DNA of 64,000 nt from Candidatus Thermodiscus eudorianus (GTDB lineage Archaea > Thermoproteota > Thermoprotei_A > Sulfolobales > Acidilobaceae), in the NCBI GenBank assembly GCA_015521085.1, contig WAOW01000005.1, positions 1 to 64,000 on the forward strand. Direction: 5' to 3'. The notes under the pieces are model-generated. The model did not search any database. It was not told the DNA's origin and saw only the letters and a program-made list of their open reading frames with translations. The number at the start of each line of letters is the position of its first letter. Positions within the stretch are counted from its first letter, which is position 1. Positions 1 to 8,780 of the stretch are shown here, piece by piece. The position numbers were made by a program, and so were the translations under genes.

Positions 1-821
1 CTGCTACTGGTGCTAGTGTTGTTGTTACTCAGAAGGGTATTGATGAGGTTGCTCAGCACTTCCTCGCTAAGAAGGGTATTATGGCTGTGAGGAGGGTGAA
101 GAGGAGCGACATAGAAAAAATAGCCAAGGCAACAGGAGCAAAAATAGTAACCAGCCTAAGAGACCTCAAACCAGAGGATCTGGGTTATGCGGAGCTAGTA
201 GAAGAAAAAAGAGTAGGAGAAGACAAAATGATATTCATAGAAGGAGCAAAGAACCCAAAAAGCGTAACAATACTCCTCAGAGGCGCCAACGACATGCTAC
301 TAGATGAAGCCGAGAGGAACGTAATGGACGCGCTCCACTCGCTCAGGAACATAATGAAGGAGCCGAAGATAGTCGGCGGTGGTGGTGCTGTCGAGATCGA
401 GATCGCGCTAAAACTAAAGGACTACGCCAAGTCCCTCAGCGGCAAGGAGCAGATGGCCGTAGAGGCGTACTCCGAGGCACTGGAGGTGGTGCCTGTAGTC
501 CTAGCTGAGAGCGCTGGCATGGACGCGCTCGACACACTGCTGCAGCTGAGGAGCCTTCACGCGAAGGGCTACAAGTTCGCCGGAGTTAACGTGGTCGAAG
601 GTAAGATCGAAGAAGACATGACAAAGCTCAACGTATACGAGCCGATACTAGTGAAGAAGCAGGCAATCAAGAGTGCTAGCGAGGCGGCCATAAGCTTGCT
701 GAAGATAGACGATGTCATCTCCGCCGCGCCTCCGAAGAAGGAGGAGGGCAAGGAAGGAGAAGGCGGGGAAGAGGAAGAAGAGGGACCCGGTAAGTTCGGC
801 GGCGGCAACTTCGAGTTCTAG
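1..821 (+). CDS. Thermosome (group II chaperonin) subunit, C-terminal part
   Basis: The reading frame is open from base 3, so the gene enters from outside the window and only the last 270 or so residues are seen. It is a subunit of the double-ring ATP-dependent cytosolic chaperonin. The visible part covers the end of the apical domain, the intermediate domain with [11 protein letters not shown], the conserved ESAGMDALD stretch near the end of the equatorial domain, and a Glu/Gly-rich tail ending in GGNFEF. Codon choice is patchy: the first 85 bases use almost only T-ending codons, the next 200 favour A-ending codons. Family call is secure; which paralogue (alpha, beta, gamma) is not decided. 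Confidence 0.96.
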   Translation, partial: ATGASVVVTQKGIDEVAQHFLAKKGIMAVRRVKRSDIEKIAKATGAKIVTSLRDLKPEDLGYAELVEEKRVGEDKMIFIEGAKNPKSVTILLRGANDMLLDEAERNVMDALHSLRNIMKEPKIVGGGGAVEIEIALKLKDYAKSLSGKEQMAVEAYSEALEVVPVVLAESAGMDALDTLLQLRSLHAKGYKFAGVNVVEGKIEEDMTKLNVYEPILVKKQAIKSASEAAISLLKIDDVISAAPPKKEEGKEGEGGEEEEEGPGKFGGGNFEF

Positions 822-860
822 CAGGTATAGCCTTTCCTTACCATCAATAATATCTTATAA

Positions 861-879
861 TTTATTTTATATTTTATTT
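861..879 (+). terminator. T-rich termination tract after the thermosome gene
   Basis: A run of T with occasional A follows the thermosome stop by about 40 bases. Archaeal RNA polymerase stops at U-rich stretches without a needed hairpin, so this is a plausible terminator. It lies at the 3' end of the convergent transporter gene and could serve both. Confidence 0.4.
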
Positions 880-1321
880 AACTTGATAACAGATACACAG
901 CTATTAAAGCTAATACCACCCCGAGAGCCTGTTTCTGCGATAGGTGCTCTCCCAGGAACAAGACCCCTAGCACTACTGTCAGAGCGGGGGAGAGCTGCGT
1001 CAATGGTATGACAACCGATATCTTACCGCCAGCCTCCAACGCCTTCACGAGAAACAGGTAACCCAGGGTCCCGCTGAAGCCAGCGAGCAACGCTATAACG
1101 CCTTGCTTGCCCGTAATGAACAACTTTAAGCCACCACTAGTAGCCAGGACCACCAAGACCATGATGATTATAGCAGTATTGGTAGTTACATAGACTTCCT
1201 GCCAGCTCCTACCCCTCTGGGCTTCCTTAAGCAGAACACCCCATATCCCCCAGAGCAGGAAAGTCAGCAACGCTGGTATCAGCCATCTCGGAAGAACTCC
1301 CAAGGTTCCACCCCTAGGCAA
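878..1321 (-). CDS. EamA/DMT-type membrane transporter, single-domain form
   Basis: A 147-residue integral membrane protein with about five hydrophobic segments, close to one EamA repeat. The terminal segment with PLTQLSPALTVVLGV and FLGEHLSQKQALG is the typical end of an EamA unit. Full-length family members have two repeats, so this half-size form would have to work as a dimer. Substrate is unknown. The start is TTG; no better ATG lies nearby. It is transcribed away from rpoK and converges on the thermosome gene. Confidence 0.8.
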   Translation of the reverse strand: MPRGGTLGVLPRWLIPALLTFLLWGIWGVLLKEAQRGRSWQEVYVTTNTAIIIMVLVVLATSGGLKLFITGKQGVIALLAGFSGTLGYLFLVKALEAGGKISVVIPLTQLSPALTVVLGVLFLGEHLSQKQALGVVLALIAVYLLSS

Positions 1322-1387
1322 AGCATTGTGATAGAAATAGATATATCACTAGACTGGTTAACAATGACCGAGTAATGGGGATACCAG

Positions 1388-1693
1388 GTGAACGCGGAGT
1401 TTAACAACAACTACCCAGTAATCGATGAACGTGTCAGGATAGGCCCTCCCTATCTGACGAGGTACGAAAAAGCCAGGATAATCGGTGTAAGAACCTATCA
1501 GCTAAGCATAGGGATACCGCCACTCGTTCCCCCCGATGTCGTTGGATCGAAGAATCCCGTGGACATCGCTAGGTACGAGGTGGAGAAGGGCATCCTGCCC
1601 ATATCGGTATTCAGATACCATACTTCTGGGTACGGCCAGGCAATACCACTCAAGGTCCTCCTAGAACTCGGGATGAAGCTTGGAGTCGAGTAG
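1388..1693 (+). CDS. rpoK: DNA-directed RNA polymerase subunit K (Rpo6)
   Basis: A 101-residue protein with the archaeal RpoK/eukaryotic Rpb6 core: LTRYEKARIIGVRTYQLS in the first half and a short C-terminal helix segment around PLKVLLELG. In RNA polymerase it clamps the largest subunit and helps assembly. The start is GTG. The 3' end overlaps the following protease gene by 14 bases, which suggests co-transcription. Confidence 0.95.
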   Translation: MNAEFNNNYPVIDERVRIGPPYLTRYEKARIIGVRTYQLSIGIPPLVPPDVVGSKNPVDIARYEVEKGILPISVFRYHTSGYGQAIPLKVLLELGMKLGVE

Positions 1694-2741
1694 CGGCGTG
1701 CTCTCTCCTAGATGCGCCAGTATAATAAGTAGTTACCTCGAAGTAGAAGAGGTCTCCCATGATGACGAGGTAACATCGTTTCTAGTGATACGCTCCAAGA
1801 GAGGCAGCCTAACCTCGTCTCTAGAGGAACTCTACAATAGACTATTAGAGGAGAACTGCTATATGAGGGCCGTTAGAACCAGGATAGGAGTCGTGCTACA
1901 AGTAGCCTCTACTCCGAAGAAGCGCTCCAAAATACCGCTCCACGCGGTACTGGCTGCGGCAACCCTGGCAACCGTTTACATCTCAGGCCTGGCTTTCGCC
2001 AGGGAGGGAACCGGCTTAGCCTGGAGTCCATGGGGGTACCTGTTGGGACTGCTCCTCCCCCTGATAATCCACGAATCCGGGCACTATATAGCCATGAAGA
2101 AATACCATGTGCCTAGGAGCCTACCCTATCTATTGCCAGCCCCGCCGCTACAACTGGGATTCATCGGAACCTTCGGGGCTGTTATAAACATGCGATGGCT
2201 GCCTTCAAGGAACAGGCACCTAGCAATAATTGGTATAGCGGGGCCCATAGCGGGCTTCATAGCTGCAATACCGGTAGCCTACTACGGTATAATGCATTCC
2301 GTGATCAGGCCAGCCACGGGGTTGGCCTCTCTACCGCTAACGCCATTGATCATGATGCTCTTCCCCGCGCCAGGCAACCCCGGGCCCGGGGAAGCTATTG
2401 TGTTAAGCCCGATGGCATTCTCAGCCTACATCGTGTTCTTTGTGACGTTCCTGAACCTAATCCCCGTAGCCATGCTTGACGGGGGCCATATAGTTAGGAG
2501 CCTGCTAGGCTCCCGGGGGCACGCTTTTGTATCACAGCTAGTCATCGTACTCCTCCTGATAGCTTCTACGATGGTCCCCGGCCTGCTAGTATTCACCCTG
2601 CTAGTCCTGGGCCTATACATGCTCTCCCGGGGAGTCCATCCCGGCCCCGCGATAAGCGAGATAGGGGTCGACGCTACGACTGCTTTGATAGCTGTTGTCT
2701 ACACTGTATTGCTAGTGCTAACCCTACCCGTCCCCTCATGA
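1680..2741 (+). CDS. Site-2 protease (M50) family membrane zinc metalloprotease
   Basis: A 353-residue membrane protein with the zinc-binding HESGH at residues 131-135 in a hydrophobic segment and the third ligand in LDGGH at 266-270, the signature of intramembrane-cleaving M50 proteases. A Pro/Gly-rich loop (PAPGNPGPG, about 229-237) precedes the last catalytic segment, as in plant EGY-like and archaeal homologues. Residues 1-85 are a soluble N-terminal region. Natural substrates are unknown. The TTG start overlaps rpoK; a GTG at 1698 is an alternative. Confidence 0.92.
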   Translation: MESSSGVLSPRCASIISSYLEVEEVSHDDEVTSFLVIRSKRGSLTSSLEELYNRLLEENCYMRAVRTRIGVVLQVASTPKKRSKIPLHAVLAAATLATVYISGLAFAREGTGLAWSPWGYLLGLLLPLIIHESGHYIAMKKYHVPRSLPYLLPAPPLQLGFIGTFGAVINMRWLPSRNRHLAIIGIAGPIAGFIAAIPVAYYGIMHSVIRPATGLASLPLTPLIMMLFPAPGNPGPGEAIVLSPMAFSAYIVFFVTFLNLIPVAMLDGGHIVRSLLGSRGHAFVSQLVIVLLLIASTMVPGLLVFTLLVLGLYMLSRGVHPGPAISEIGVDATTALIAVVYTVLLVLTLPVPS

Positions 2742-2754
2742 GGAATGAGGGAAA

Positions 2755-4827
2755 TTGCACCGGCCCCGGAGAGTAGGCTCTAGGTATGTCGCGGGCGGGA
2801 AAGGCTGTTATTTGGGCTCCGGGTTCACGGCGATAATAGCAGAGAAGCCGAAGGCCGCCGAGAAGATAGCTAGAGCCCTTGGTGGAGCCGTCAAGTGTAG
2901 GCTCTACGGGGTCCCTTACTGGATGATTAGGCATAACGGGGAGAGGATAGTAGTCGTCTCCAGCGCGGGCCACCTCTTCGGCGTCACTACCTGGAAACGG
3001 GGCTTTCCCGTGTATGAATATGAATGGCGGCCGCTATGGGAATACGATAAAGGCGCCAGCTACCTTAGGAAATTCTATAATACTCTGAAATACATCCTGC
3101 CGAGAGCTGCAAGATACATAAATGCCTGCGACTATGATATAGAGGGCAGCCTAATCGGATATATGATAATCGAGGCGTTCGGCGACACAGCCCGGGCACG
3201 GAGGATGGTCTTCTCCAGCCTGAGTCCAGCCGAGTTGAGGCTCTCATACAGGAACCTGCGGCCTCTCGATAAAGAGATGGTTGAAGCTGGCAAGGCTAGA
3301 CACGAGATGGACTGGCTTTGGGGCATAAATGTATCGAGGGCGCTGATGCACGCGGTGCGACGGATCGCTGGCAAGCCTATCGTGCTAAGCGCTGGAAGAG
3401 TGCAGTCGCCGACGCTCGTAGAAGCCGTCCGCAGGTGGCGAGAGATAAAACTGGCCGTGCCCCTCCCGGTCTTTCATTTGGTTGTTACCCTGGAGAAGGA
3501 TGGCATAGTGTTTAAAGCGTATCCCCATCAGTGGGCTCCTAAGACCAAGATGGAAGCCGAAGAGATAGCGAGGTATCTAAGAAGCAATCCCCGGATGAAA
3601 ATCACTGGCGTCCACAAGTCGACTGTCAAAGTCAGGCCGCCTCCAGCGTTTAATCTAGGCGATCTCCAGGCTGAAGCAGCACGTTTATACAAGTACTCGC
3701 CCCTGAAGACCCAGAAGCTCGCTGAAGACCTCTATCTAGACGCATTGATAAGCTATCCGAGGACCAATAGTCAGAAGCTGCCTCCTACTATAAACTACCG
3801 GTCGATCTTGGATTCCCTGAGGAGGATAGGCGAGTATAGGATTCTAGTGGACGAGCTCCTCACAGAGACGGGAGGCGTCCTTAAACCCGTGCAGGGTAGG
3901 AAGGATGACCCAGCGCATCCAGCTATATATCCTACTGGAGAGATTCCCCGAGGGCTTGACAAGGACCATGCTAGGATATACGATTTGATAGTGAGGAGGT
4001 TTCTGGCAGCCTTCTCGACCGCGGCCGTAGTTGATAGGACAGATGTACTCATGGTCGACGGCGAGGGTAGATTATACTCGGCTAAGGGAATTGTGGTCGT
4101 AGATGAGGGCTGGTGGCGGTACTATCTATTCCTGAAACCAAAGGAGAACCGTTTACCAGTACTTAGGGAAAACGAGATGATAGATATTATAAAGGTTAAT
4201 TATAATACTAAATGGACCGCTAGGAAGCCTGCGCTCAGCAGGTCGAGTTTACTGAAATGGATGGAGGCGAATGGGATTGGGACCGAGGCCACAAGGGCCA
4301 GAATAATCGAAATATTGTTTAAAAGAAGGTATCTTGAGTCTCGGAAGGGCGCCACGATCGTGACCGACCTGGGAATCATGGTAGCTGATATAATAGAAGA
4401 ACTATTCCCGGACCTTGCAAAGGTGGAGTTGACCAGGAGATTCGAACAATTAATCGAAAAAATAAGGAGCCGTCGATACACGAGGGCCTCCGTTATCGAG
4501 GAAACCATCAAAGAGCTAAACACACTTATAGAGAAGTACTATGAAAAACTAGACTCCGTAGAGCGTAGACTGGCTATTGCATTAGGCGTTCTAGAACCGG
4601 CCGTGAAATGCATTATCTGCGGGAGAGAAGCCGTGACCAGAGAACCCATGCCACTCTGCAAACACCACAACGACGCCCTACACCGCATCAAAGCCCACCT
4701 TCCCACGATAATGGAGAGAATGGGCGTCGACGAGAGCAAGGCTCTGAAACTGCTAGCCTCAAGGAAATCCGACGCCGGCCAATGGGTGGTAGAAGTCTCT
4801 CGCCTCCTAACAGAAACTAACCCCTAA
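2755..4827 (+). CDS. topA: Type IA DNA topoisomerase (topoisomerase I/III-like)
   Basis: Relaxes negative supercoils by single-strand passage. A TOPRIM domain begins with IIAEKPKAAEKIA (residues 28-39) and carries the acidic metal site DYDIEG (126-131). The catalytic tyrosine is Y334 in SYPRTNS. A C-terminal cysteine/histidine group (CIICG then CKHH, about 617-637) looks like one zinc site; bacterial TopA has several zinc fingers. The first in-frame start is TTG at 2755; another TTG at 2812 would place the start just before the TOPRIM motif, as in most homologues, so the N-terminus is uncertain. The last 11 bases overlap the convergent signal peptidase gene. Confidence 0.95.
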   Translation: MHRPRRVGSRYVAGGKGCYLGSGFTAIIAEKPKAAEKIARALGGAVKCRLYGVPYWMIRHNGERIVVVSSAGHLFGVTTWKRGFPVYEYEWRPLWEYDKGASYLRKFYNTLKYILPRAARYINACDYDIEGSLIGYMIIEAFGDTARARRMVFSSLSPAELRLSYRNLRPLDKEMVEAGKARHEMDWLWGINVSRALMHAVRRIAGKPIVLSAGRVQSPTLVEAVRRWREIKLAVPLPVFHLVVTLEKDGIVFKAYPHQWAPKTKMEAEEIARYLRSNPRMKITGVHKSTVKVRPPPAFNLGDLQAEAARLYKYSPLKTQKLAEDLYLDALISYPRTNSQKLPPTINYRSILDSLRRIGEYRILVDELLTETGGVLKPVQGRKDDPAHPAIYPTGEIPRGLDKDHARIYDLIVRRFLAAFSTAAVVDRTDVLMVDGEGRLYSAKGIVVVDEGWWRYYLFLKPKENRLPVLRENEMIDIIKVNYNTKWTARKPALSRSSLLKWMEANGIGTEATRARIIEILFKRRYLESRKGATIVTDLGIMVADIIEELFPDLAKVELTRRFEQLIEKIRSRRYTRASVIEETIKELNTLIEKYYEKLDSVERRLAIALGVLEPAVKCIICGREAVTREPMPLCKHHNDALHRIKAHLPTIMERMGVDESKALKLLASRKSDAGQWVVEVSRLLTETNP

Positions 4828-5266
4828 GGAGCAGCGTCAACCCGCCCAAGTAAGGTATCTTCACGGGCACATCATCAACAGACACCACAACACCTTTAAT
4901 CCTCGAATAAGGTACCCCCCGTACCCCATTCCTCAGGGGACACGGCGGGACGCCCGGATCCGGGATGGGATTGTTATCGCCCTTGACAACATAGCATACA
5001 AGGCCTCCGGCCTCATACACTCCAATGATCCTATGGATTATGTATTTACCGTCTAGCGACTCATACACTATGATGTCGCCAATCTTTATCTCGCCCGGGT
5101 TCTTCTTCTCTAGAAAGACCACATCCCCTGTATGGAACAGGGGTTCCATACTACGACCCTCTACTATGGCCATGCCGCGGACTCCCACAATCACTAGTCC
5201 TACTACCACGAGGACCAGTACTGCCAGTGATAGTATCTTTAGATACCCTGATATGGCTACGCCCAC
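4817..5266 (-). CDS. Signal peptidase I (archaeal/ER type, S26B)
   Basis: Removes signal peptides from secreted proteins at the membrane. A 149-residue protein with an N-terminal membrane segment (about 8-30), the catalytic serine S39 in GRSMEP, and H78 in YIIHRI. Archaeal and ER enzymes use Ser-His in place of the bacterial Ser-Lys dyad, and this matches. A C-terminal hydrophobic stretch follows. GTG start preceded by a purine-rich site. Convergent with topA. Confidence 0.93.
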   Translation of the reverse strand: MGVAISGYLKILSLAVLVLVVVGLVIVGVRGMAIVEGRSMEPLFHTGDVVFLEKKNPGEIKIGDIIVYESLDGKYIIHRIIGVYEAGGLVCYVVKGDNNPIPDPGVPPCPLRNGVRGVPYSRIKGVVVSVDDVPVKIPYLGGLTLLLRG

Positions 5267-5310
5267 CGGGCAAATCCCCTGGGAACTTGTTTAGGTGCTA
5301 TGAGGTTAAA

Positions 5311-5727
5311 CTATGTTGTCACTATCGGTGCACCAGTCACTGCATCTAGGAAAAACGACTCCTTGAACCCGGCCTCCTCAAGATGCCGCTTTGCATCACC
5401 TATGATTTTGCCCCATATCCTGTCGTTTAGGAACCTGCAGAAGCTACAGCCGGGGTTTGACCCTGTATAGTCCAGGAATACAATTATTCGGGATCCATCA
5501 GTACTTACCCTGATCCGGGTGACTACACCGCTTGAGACGATATCAACATCATAGCCTGGCACTACCACTTTCGAGAGCGCGGCCAGGGCCTCGTCAATCC
5601 TCTTCTTCATAAATGGACTCTGCGCTACCCTGGGCCTCTCTTGGGAGCTAGGTTTCAGGAACCTGCTGAAGATACCCAATCGGGGGCCACCACGTCCTGA
5701 GGTTAGAAACGCCTTTAGAGGAGCCAT
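5311..5727 (-). CDS. DUF59/MIP18-like small protein
   Basis: A 138-residue protein. From about residue 40 it resembles the iron-sulfur assembly DUF59/MIP18 fold: a helix ending in SKVVVPGYDVDIVSSGVV, a beta strand, then the SNPGCSFCRF loop where family members have SPGCP followed by a helix. The extra CxxC spacing (C and C in GCSFC) could bind metal. The first 35 residues are basic and may be a non-conserved extension; an internal ATG (MKKRIDEAL) is an alternative start. Function is inferred from weak motif similarity only. Confidence 0.5.
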   Translation of the reverse strand: MAPLKAFLTSGRGGPRLGIFSRFLKPSSQERPRVAQSPFMKKRIDEALAALSKVVVPGYDVDIVSSGVVTRIRVSTDGSRIIVFLDYTGSNPGCSFCRFLNDRIWGKIIGDAKRHLEEAGFKESFFLDAVTGAPIVTT

Positions 5728-5768
5728 TTAAGCCTTCATACTGGTCCCCTACTACTGGTGCCTAGCTA

Positions 5769-6452
5769 GTGCCGGGAAGCTTTATGGAGATAGAAGAAGG
5801 TCTAAAGGATATGGGTATCAAGGTAGCCGTGTTGGCCCTGGATAATGTCACAGTTAGAGATTCCTCGCAGGAGCTCTCACAGAGGATACAGGCTCTTATC
5901 GAAGAGTTCAAAGCAAGGTATAATGACCCGTCAATGCTTACAAGTGACCCCATAGTTAGAGCCTACAGGAAAACGCTCTGGAGGCTTGGAATAGATCCCA
6001 CGAAGGTTAGGCCTAGTAGCGAAGCCCTGGCTAGGCGGATTATACGGGGAAAGCCTGTTCCCAGGATAAACAATATAGTGGATCCGGGTAACGCTGCCAG
6101 CCTATACTATCTAGTCCCGATAGGCCTATACGACCTGGATAAGACGCGTCTGCCGTTGAGGCTGCTTAGGTGCAGGGAGGCCTGCTACTTCAAACCGATA
6201 GGCTCGGAGTCCAAGGTGCTGGGTAAGGGGACCCCTGTTATAGTAGATGCGTCTAACCGTGTAGTCCACGTGTATCCGCATAGGGACGCCATGGAGACTA
6301 GGATCACCATGGAGACTAGGAGGGTCTTGGCCGTATCGCTTGGAGCCGAAGGTATTCCCGACGAGAGACTTGTCGATTCCCTGAAACTATTCGTAGAACT
6401 CGCCAGGATAGACAATCCCGGGTTAAAATCGTCTGACACAGAGTTGATCTAG
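5769..6452 (+). CDS. B3/B4 tRNA-binding domain protein
   Basis: A 227-residue protein built on the B3/B4 domain found in the beta chain of phenylalanyl-tRNA synthetase, where it takes part in editing. The core runs from RKTLWRLGIDPTKVRPSSEAL to NNIVDPGNAASLYYLVPIG. Stand-alone copies are common in archaea and bacteria and are suspected to edit or bind mischarged tRNA or amino acids, without proof for this one. GTG start. The next gene begins 15 bases after the stop, so the two probably share a transcript. Confidence 0.85.
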   Translation: MPGSFMEIEEGLKDMGIKVAVLALDNVTVRDSSQELSQRIQALIEEFKARYNDPSMLTSDPIVRAYRKTLWRLGIDPTKVRPSSEALARRIIRGKPVPRINNIVDPGNAASLYYLVPIGLYDLDKTRLPLRLLRCREACYFKPIGSESKVLGKGTPVIVDASNRVVHVYPHRDAMETRITMETRRVLAVSLGAEGIPDERLVDSLKLFVELARIDNPGLKSSDTELI

Positions 6453-6467
6453 CTGGGGTGTTGGCTT

Positions 6468-7295
6468 ATGGAATATTCGCATGACGACCTAAGGAGGGTA
6501 CTAGTCAAGGTTGCTGGAGAGGCTGCGGGATTCCTGAGGGATATCGCGTGTACAGGCAAGGCTACCGAGAGGGTTGGCGAGGAGACCTTTAAGGCCGACC
6601 TGGAGAGCGAGGCTTACATAATCGACGCCCTCGTCAATGAGGGGGTTTCAGGGCGCTTCGTCACAGAGGAGTCAGGCGTTGTGGAGACGACTAGAGGGGA
6701 CTTTACCGTATTGATCGATCCCTTGGATGGTAGTAGGAACTATGCGAACTGTATACCCTGGAGCTCTGTCTCGATAGCGGTAGCCAGCAGACAAGCTAAG
6801 AGTCTCGATGATGTAATTGCGGGAGTCGTCCAACCCATATTCTATGGCTATCCGATGTCCTTCACCACAGAGAAATGTTATCTGGGGGGAACACCCGTAG
6901 AAAGGCTAGGCGATAGTGAGAGGTTCCTGTACGTCTACGTGGAACACCCGGAGGCGGCCGTGAAACTAGCCGATATCATAGCCATACTTGGCAGGGGGAT
7001 GAAGATTAGGAGCCTGGGAAGCGCCGCCCTAGAGATCGCCTACGTTGCAGTTGGAAGGGGCAAGGCCTTCATAGACCTGAGATCCAAGCTCAGGAACATC
7101 GATGTCGCCGCGGGCATTGGCCTCGTCAATGGATGTGGCGGATATTATCTTGGCCCCGGAGGAGTTAAACCGTCTATCGGGATATCACGGGTCGAGCCTA
7201 TAGGAACTCTTGCCGTCTTCTCCCATGACGTGGAGAGAGACGCGATAGAGGCTATCCGTAGGGGGCCGCTCAGTAGCGCCGGCCAACGCCCATAG
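6468..7295 (+). CDS. Inositol monophosphatase/fructose-1,6-bisphosphatase family phosphatase
   Basis: A 275-residue metal-dependent sugar phosphatase. The first metal-site element is TEES (66-69), followed by the family signature IDPLDGSRNY (83-92). The C-terminal metal aspartate lies in RNIDVAAG. Archaeal members often act on both inositol-1-phosphate and fructose-1,6-bisphosphate, so the true substrate cannot be read from sequence. It follows the B3/B4 gene closely on the same strand. Confidence 0.92.
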   Translation: MEYSHDDLRRVLVKVAGEAAGFLRDIACTGKATERVGEETFKADLESEAYIIDALVNEGVSGRFVTEESGVVETTRGDFTVLIDPLDGSRNYANCIPWSSVSIAVASRQAKSLDDVIAGVVQPIFYGYPMSFTTEKCYLGGTPVERLGDSERFLYVYVEHPEAAVKLADIIAILGRGMKIRSLGSAALEIAYVAVGRGKAFIDLRSKLRNIDVAAGIGLVNGCGGYYLGPGGVKPSIGISRVEPIGTLAVFSHDVERDAIEAIRRGPLSSAGQRP

Positions 7296-7413
7296 CCCTA
7301 TAAGTAGAGGTTGGGCTTGGCAGTTATCCTTTCTAACCTTACATCACTGCGGCCGGTAAACTTTAATTGGGGTCGAGGTTATAGATGCTAACCCTTGAGC
7401 AAGGTGCATCGGC

Positions 7414-7647
7414 TTGGGGATCGTGGCCTACGTTTTAGTCAGGACTGATATAGGGGGAGAATATGATGTTGCGAACTTCGCGAGGTCTCTGAAGCCCTCG
7501 GTTACCGAGGCACTTGTAACGTATGGTAGCTATGATGTGGTTGTGAGATTGGAAGTAAGTGATATGGCCGAGCTGGACGAGATAGTGACTAAGATCAGGA
7601 AGCACCCGCTGGTCAGGGAGACGATAACGCTAGTCTCCAGCGTCTAG
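7414..7647 (+). CDS. Stand-alone Lrp/AsnC-type effector-binding (RAM) domain protein
   Basis: A 77-residue protein equal to the C-terminal alpha-beta domain of Lrp/AsnC regulators, with VLVRTDIGGEYDVAN at the start and GSYDVVVRLEV in the middle. There is no DNA-binding helix-turn-helix. Such proteins form rings and bind amino acids; they may act by joining full-length Lrp proteins. TTG start. Its 3' end overlaps the convergent pelota gene by 18 bases. Confidence 0.85.
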   Translation: MGIVAYVLVRTDIGGEYDVANFARSLKPSVTEALVTYGSYDVVVRLEVSDMAELDEIVTKIRKHPLVRETITLVSSV

Positions 7648-8715
7648 AGATCTAGCAGCGGCTGGCACATTAAACCTCAGCAATGCTATGATGCCGCCCA
7701 TCATTCTAACCCTCTCGCCGATAGGCGAGTCCTCGGGCACGATCACTATATGTCCTCCACGATTCTCTATCTCTTCAAGTGCTTCTGTAACAGTTTCCCG
7801 GGTCTCGTCGTCTATGGAGTAGATTATAGAGTCAACCACGATGACTCTCTCGACGGCGCCCATCTTAGCTAGCAAGTACACTTCCTTGGGCCCCATGGCT
7901 ATGCGTTCTCCACCCCTGGACGCGTCCTTGAGGACCTCCGCTAGTAGCTGCTCAGCCTCCGTTATGGTATACTCTCTCAGGGCAGACCATATGGTAGGTC
8001 TGCGGAGGGCCTCCTCTATACCGCTGCGGCCGCCCATTGAGACGTCATCAACCACGACATGGAGGTTCCTCGACAGGACCTTGACCTTATCGGCCACTAG
8101 ACCTTTCAGCGCGCCGGGCCCGGCTACAACGACTATCCTGGCATCGTAGGTGGAGGCTGTATCCACTATGCGCCTGGCGACCTCGTTGACAAGTCTATCA
8201 AGCTCTTGCTCTCTAGAGGGATCCTCCTTGCCCGGTAGCCTGGTGTGCGTGTCTATTACGAGCTTGATCCCGTGAACGGATAGGACCGCTATCGCGTATT
8301 CGTCGTAGTCAACCGCGGCTATGACGGCTCTGCCCCTTGGACCCGCGCTCTTGAGCTTCTCTAAAGTCTTCTGGGGCCAACCACCCCTCCTCTCTATTAT
8401 TAACTCGGTGCCCGGCGTTACTAGGATCGACTGGTGCTTTCCCTTTACACCATACTCTTCGGGTCCCTCGACGATTACACCGAAGACTCTAAGTTTTCCC
8501 GTGAAGGGCTGGAACTCTACTTGTTTAACAACTAGTTTAACGGTTATAGGCCTCTTCTCCTTCTCACCTCTACCACCTCTGGCAACGTCACGGAACGTCC
8601 TCCCCGTAACATAGTCGCCGGGTCTAAGCACCGTCTTCAGAACCCAGAGGTCCTCCTCGGATTCCGGCTTCACCTTTAAACGCTCCCTTCGCCTATCAAT
8701 TACATCTACTATCAA
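7630..8715 (-). CDS. pelA: mRNA surveillance protein Pelota
   Basis: A 361-residue homologue of Dom34/Pelota, which enters the A site of stalled ribosomes and with aEF1A and ABCE1 frees them. The N-terminal Sm-like domain contains SEEDLWVLKTVLRPGDYV. The central and C-terminal domains show the eRF1-like fold with AAVDYDEYAIAVL and the final IGERVRMMGGIIALLRF. As in Pelota, and unlike aRF1, there is no GGQ loop. TTG start. 65 bases separate it from valS on the same strand. Confidence 0.96.
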   Translation of the reverse strand: MIVDVIDRRRERLKVKPESEEDLWVLKTVLRPGDYVTGRTFRDVARGGRGEKEKRPITVKLVVKQVEFQPFTGKLRVFGVIVEGPEEYGVKGKHQSILVTPGTELIIERRGGWPQKTLEKLKSAGPRGRAVIAAVDYDEYAIAVLSVHGIKLVIDTHTRLPGKEDPSREQELDRLVNEVARRIVDTASTYDARIVVVAGPGALKGLVADKVKVLSRNLHVVVDDVSMGGRSGIEEALRRPTIWSALREYTITEAEQLLAEVLKDASRGGERIAMGPKEVYLLAKMGAVERVIVVDSIIYSIDDETRETVTEALEEIENRGGHIVIVPEDSPIGERVRMMGGIIALLRFNVPAAARSLDAGD

Positions 8716-8780
8716 ATCCCTGCACCAACGCTATCTCATGGCAGACCGAGTATCTAAGAGTACGTCTAAGAGTAGGTGTG

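Noticed and set aside
712-1011. 99-codon open frame over the thermosome end and the following gap
   Set aside because: It is a shifted-frame shadow of the thermosome tail with low-complexity Arg/Ser content and overlaps the transporter gene.
3795-4052. Reverse-strand open frames inside topA, valS and the ribosomal genes
   Set aside because: They are antisense shadows of conserved genes without ribosome binding sites or recognisable protein features.
8753-8776. Tandem repeat TCTAAGAGTACG-TCTAAGAGTAGG between valS and pelA
   Set aside because: Only two 12-base units with a mismatch; too short to call a repeat feature or operator.
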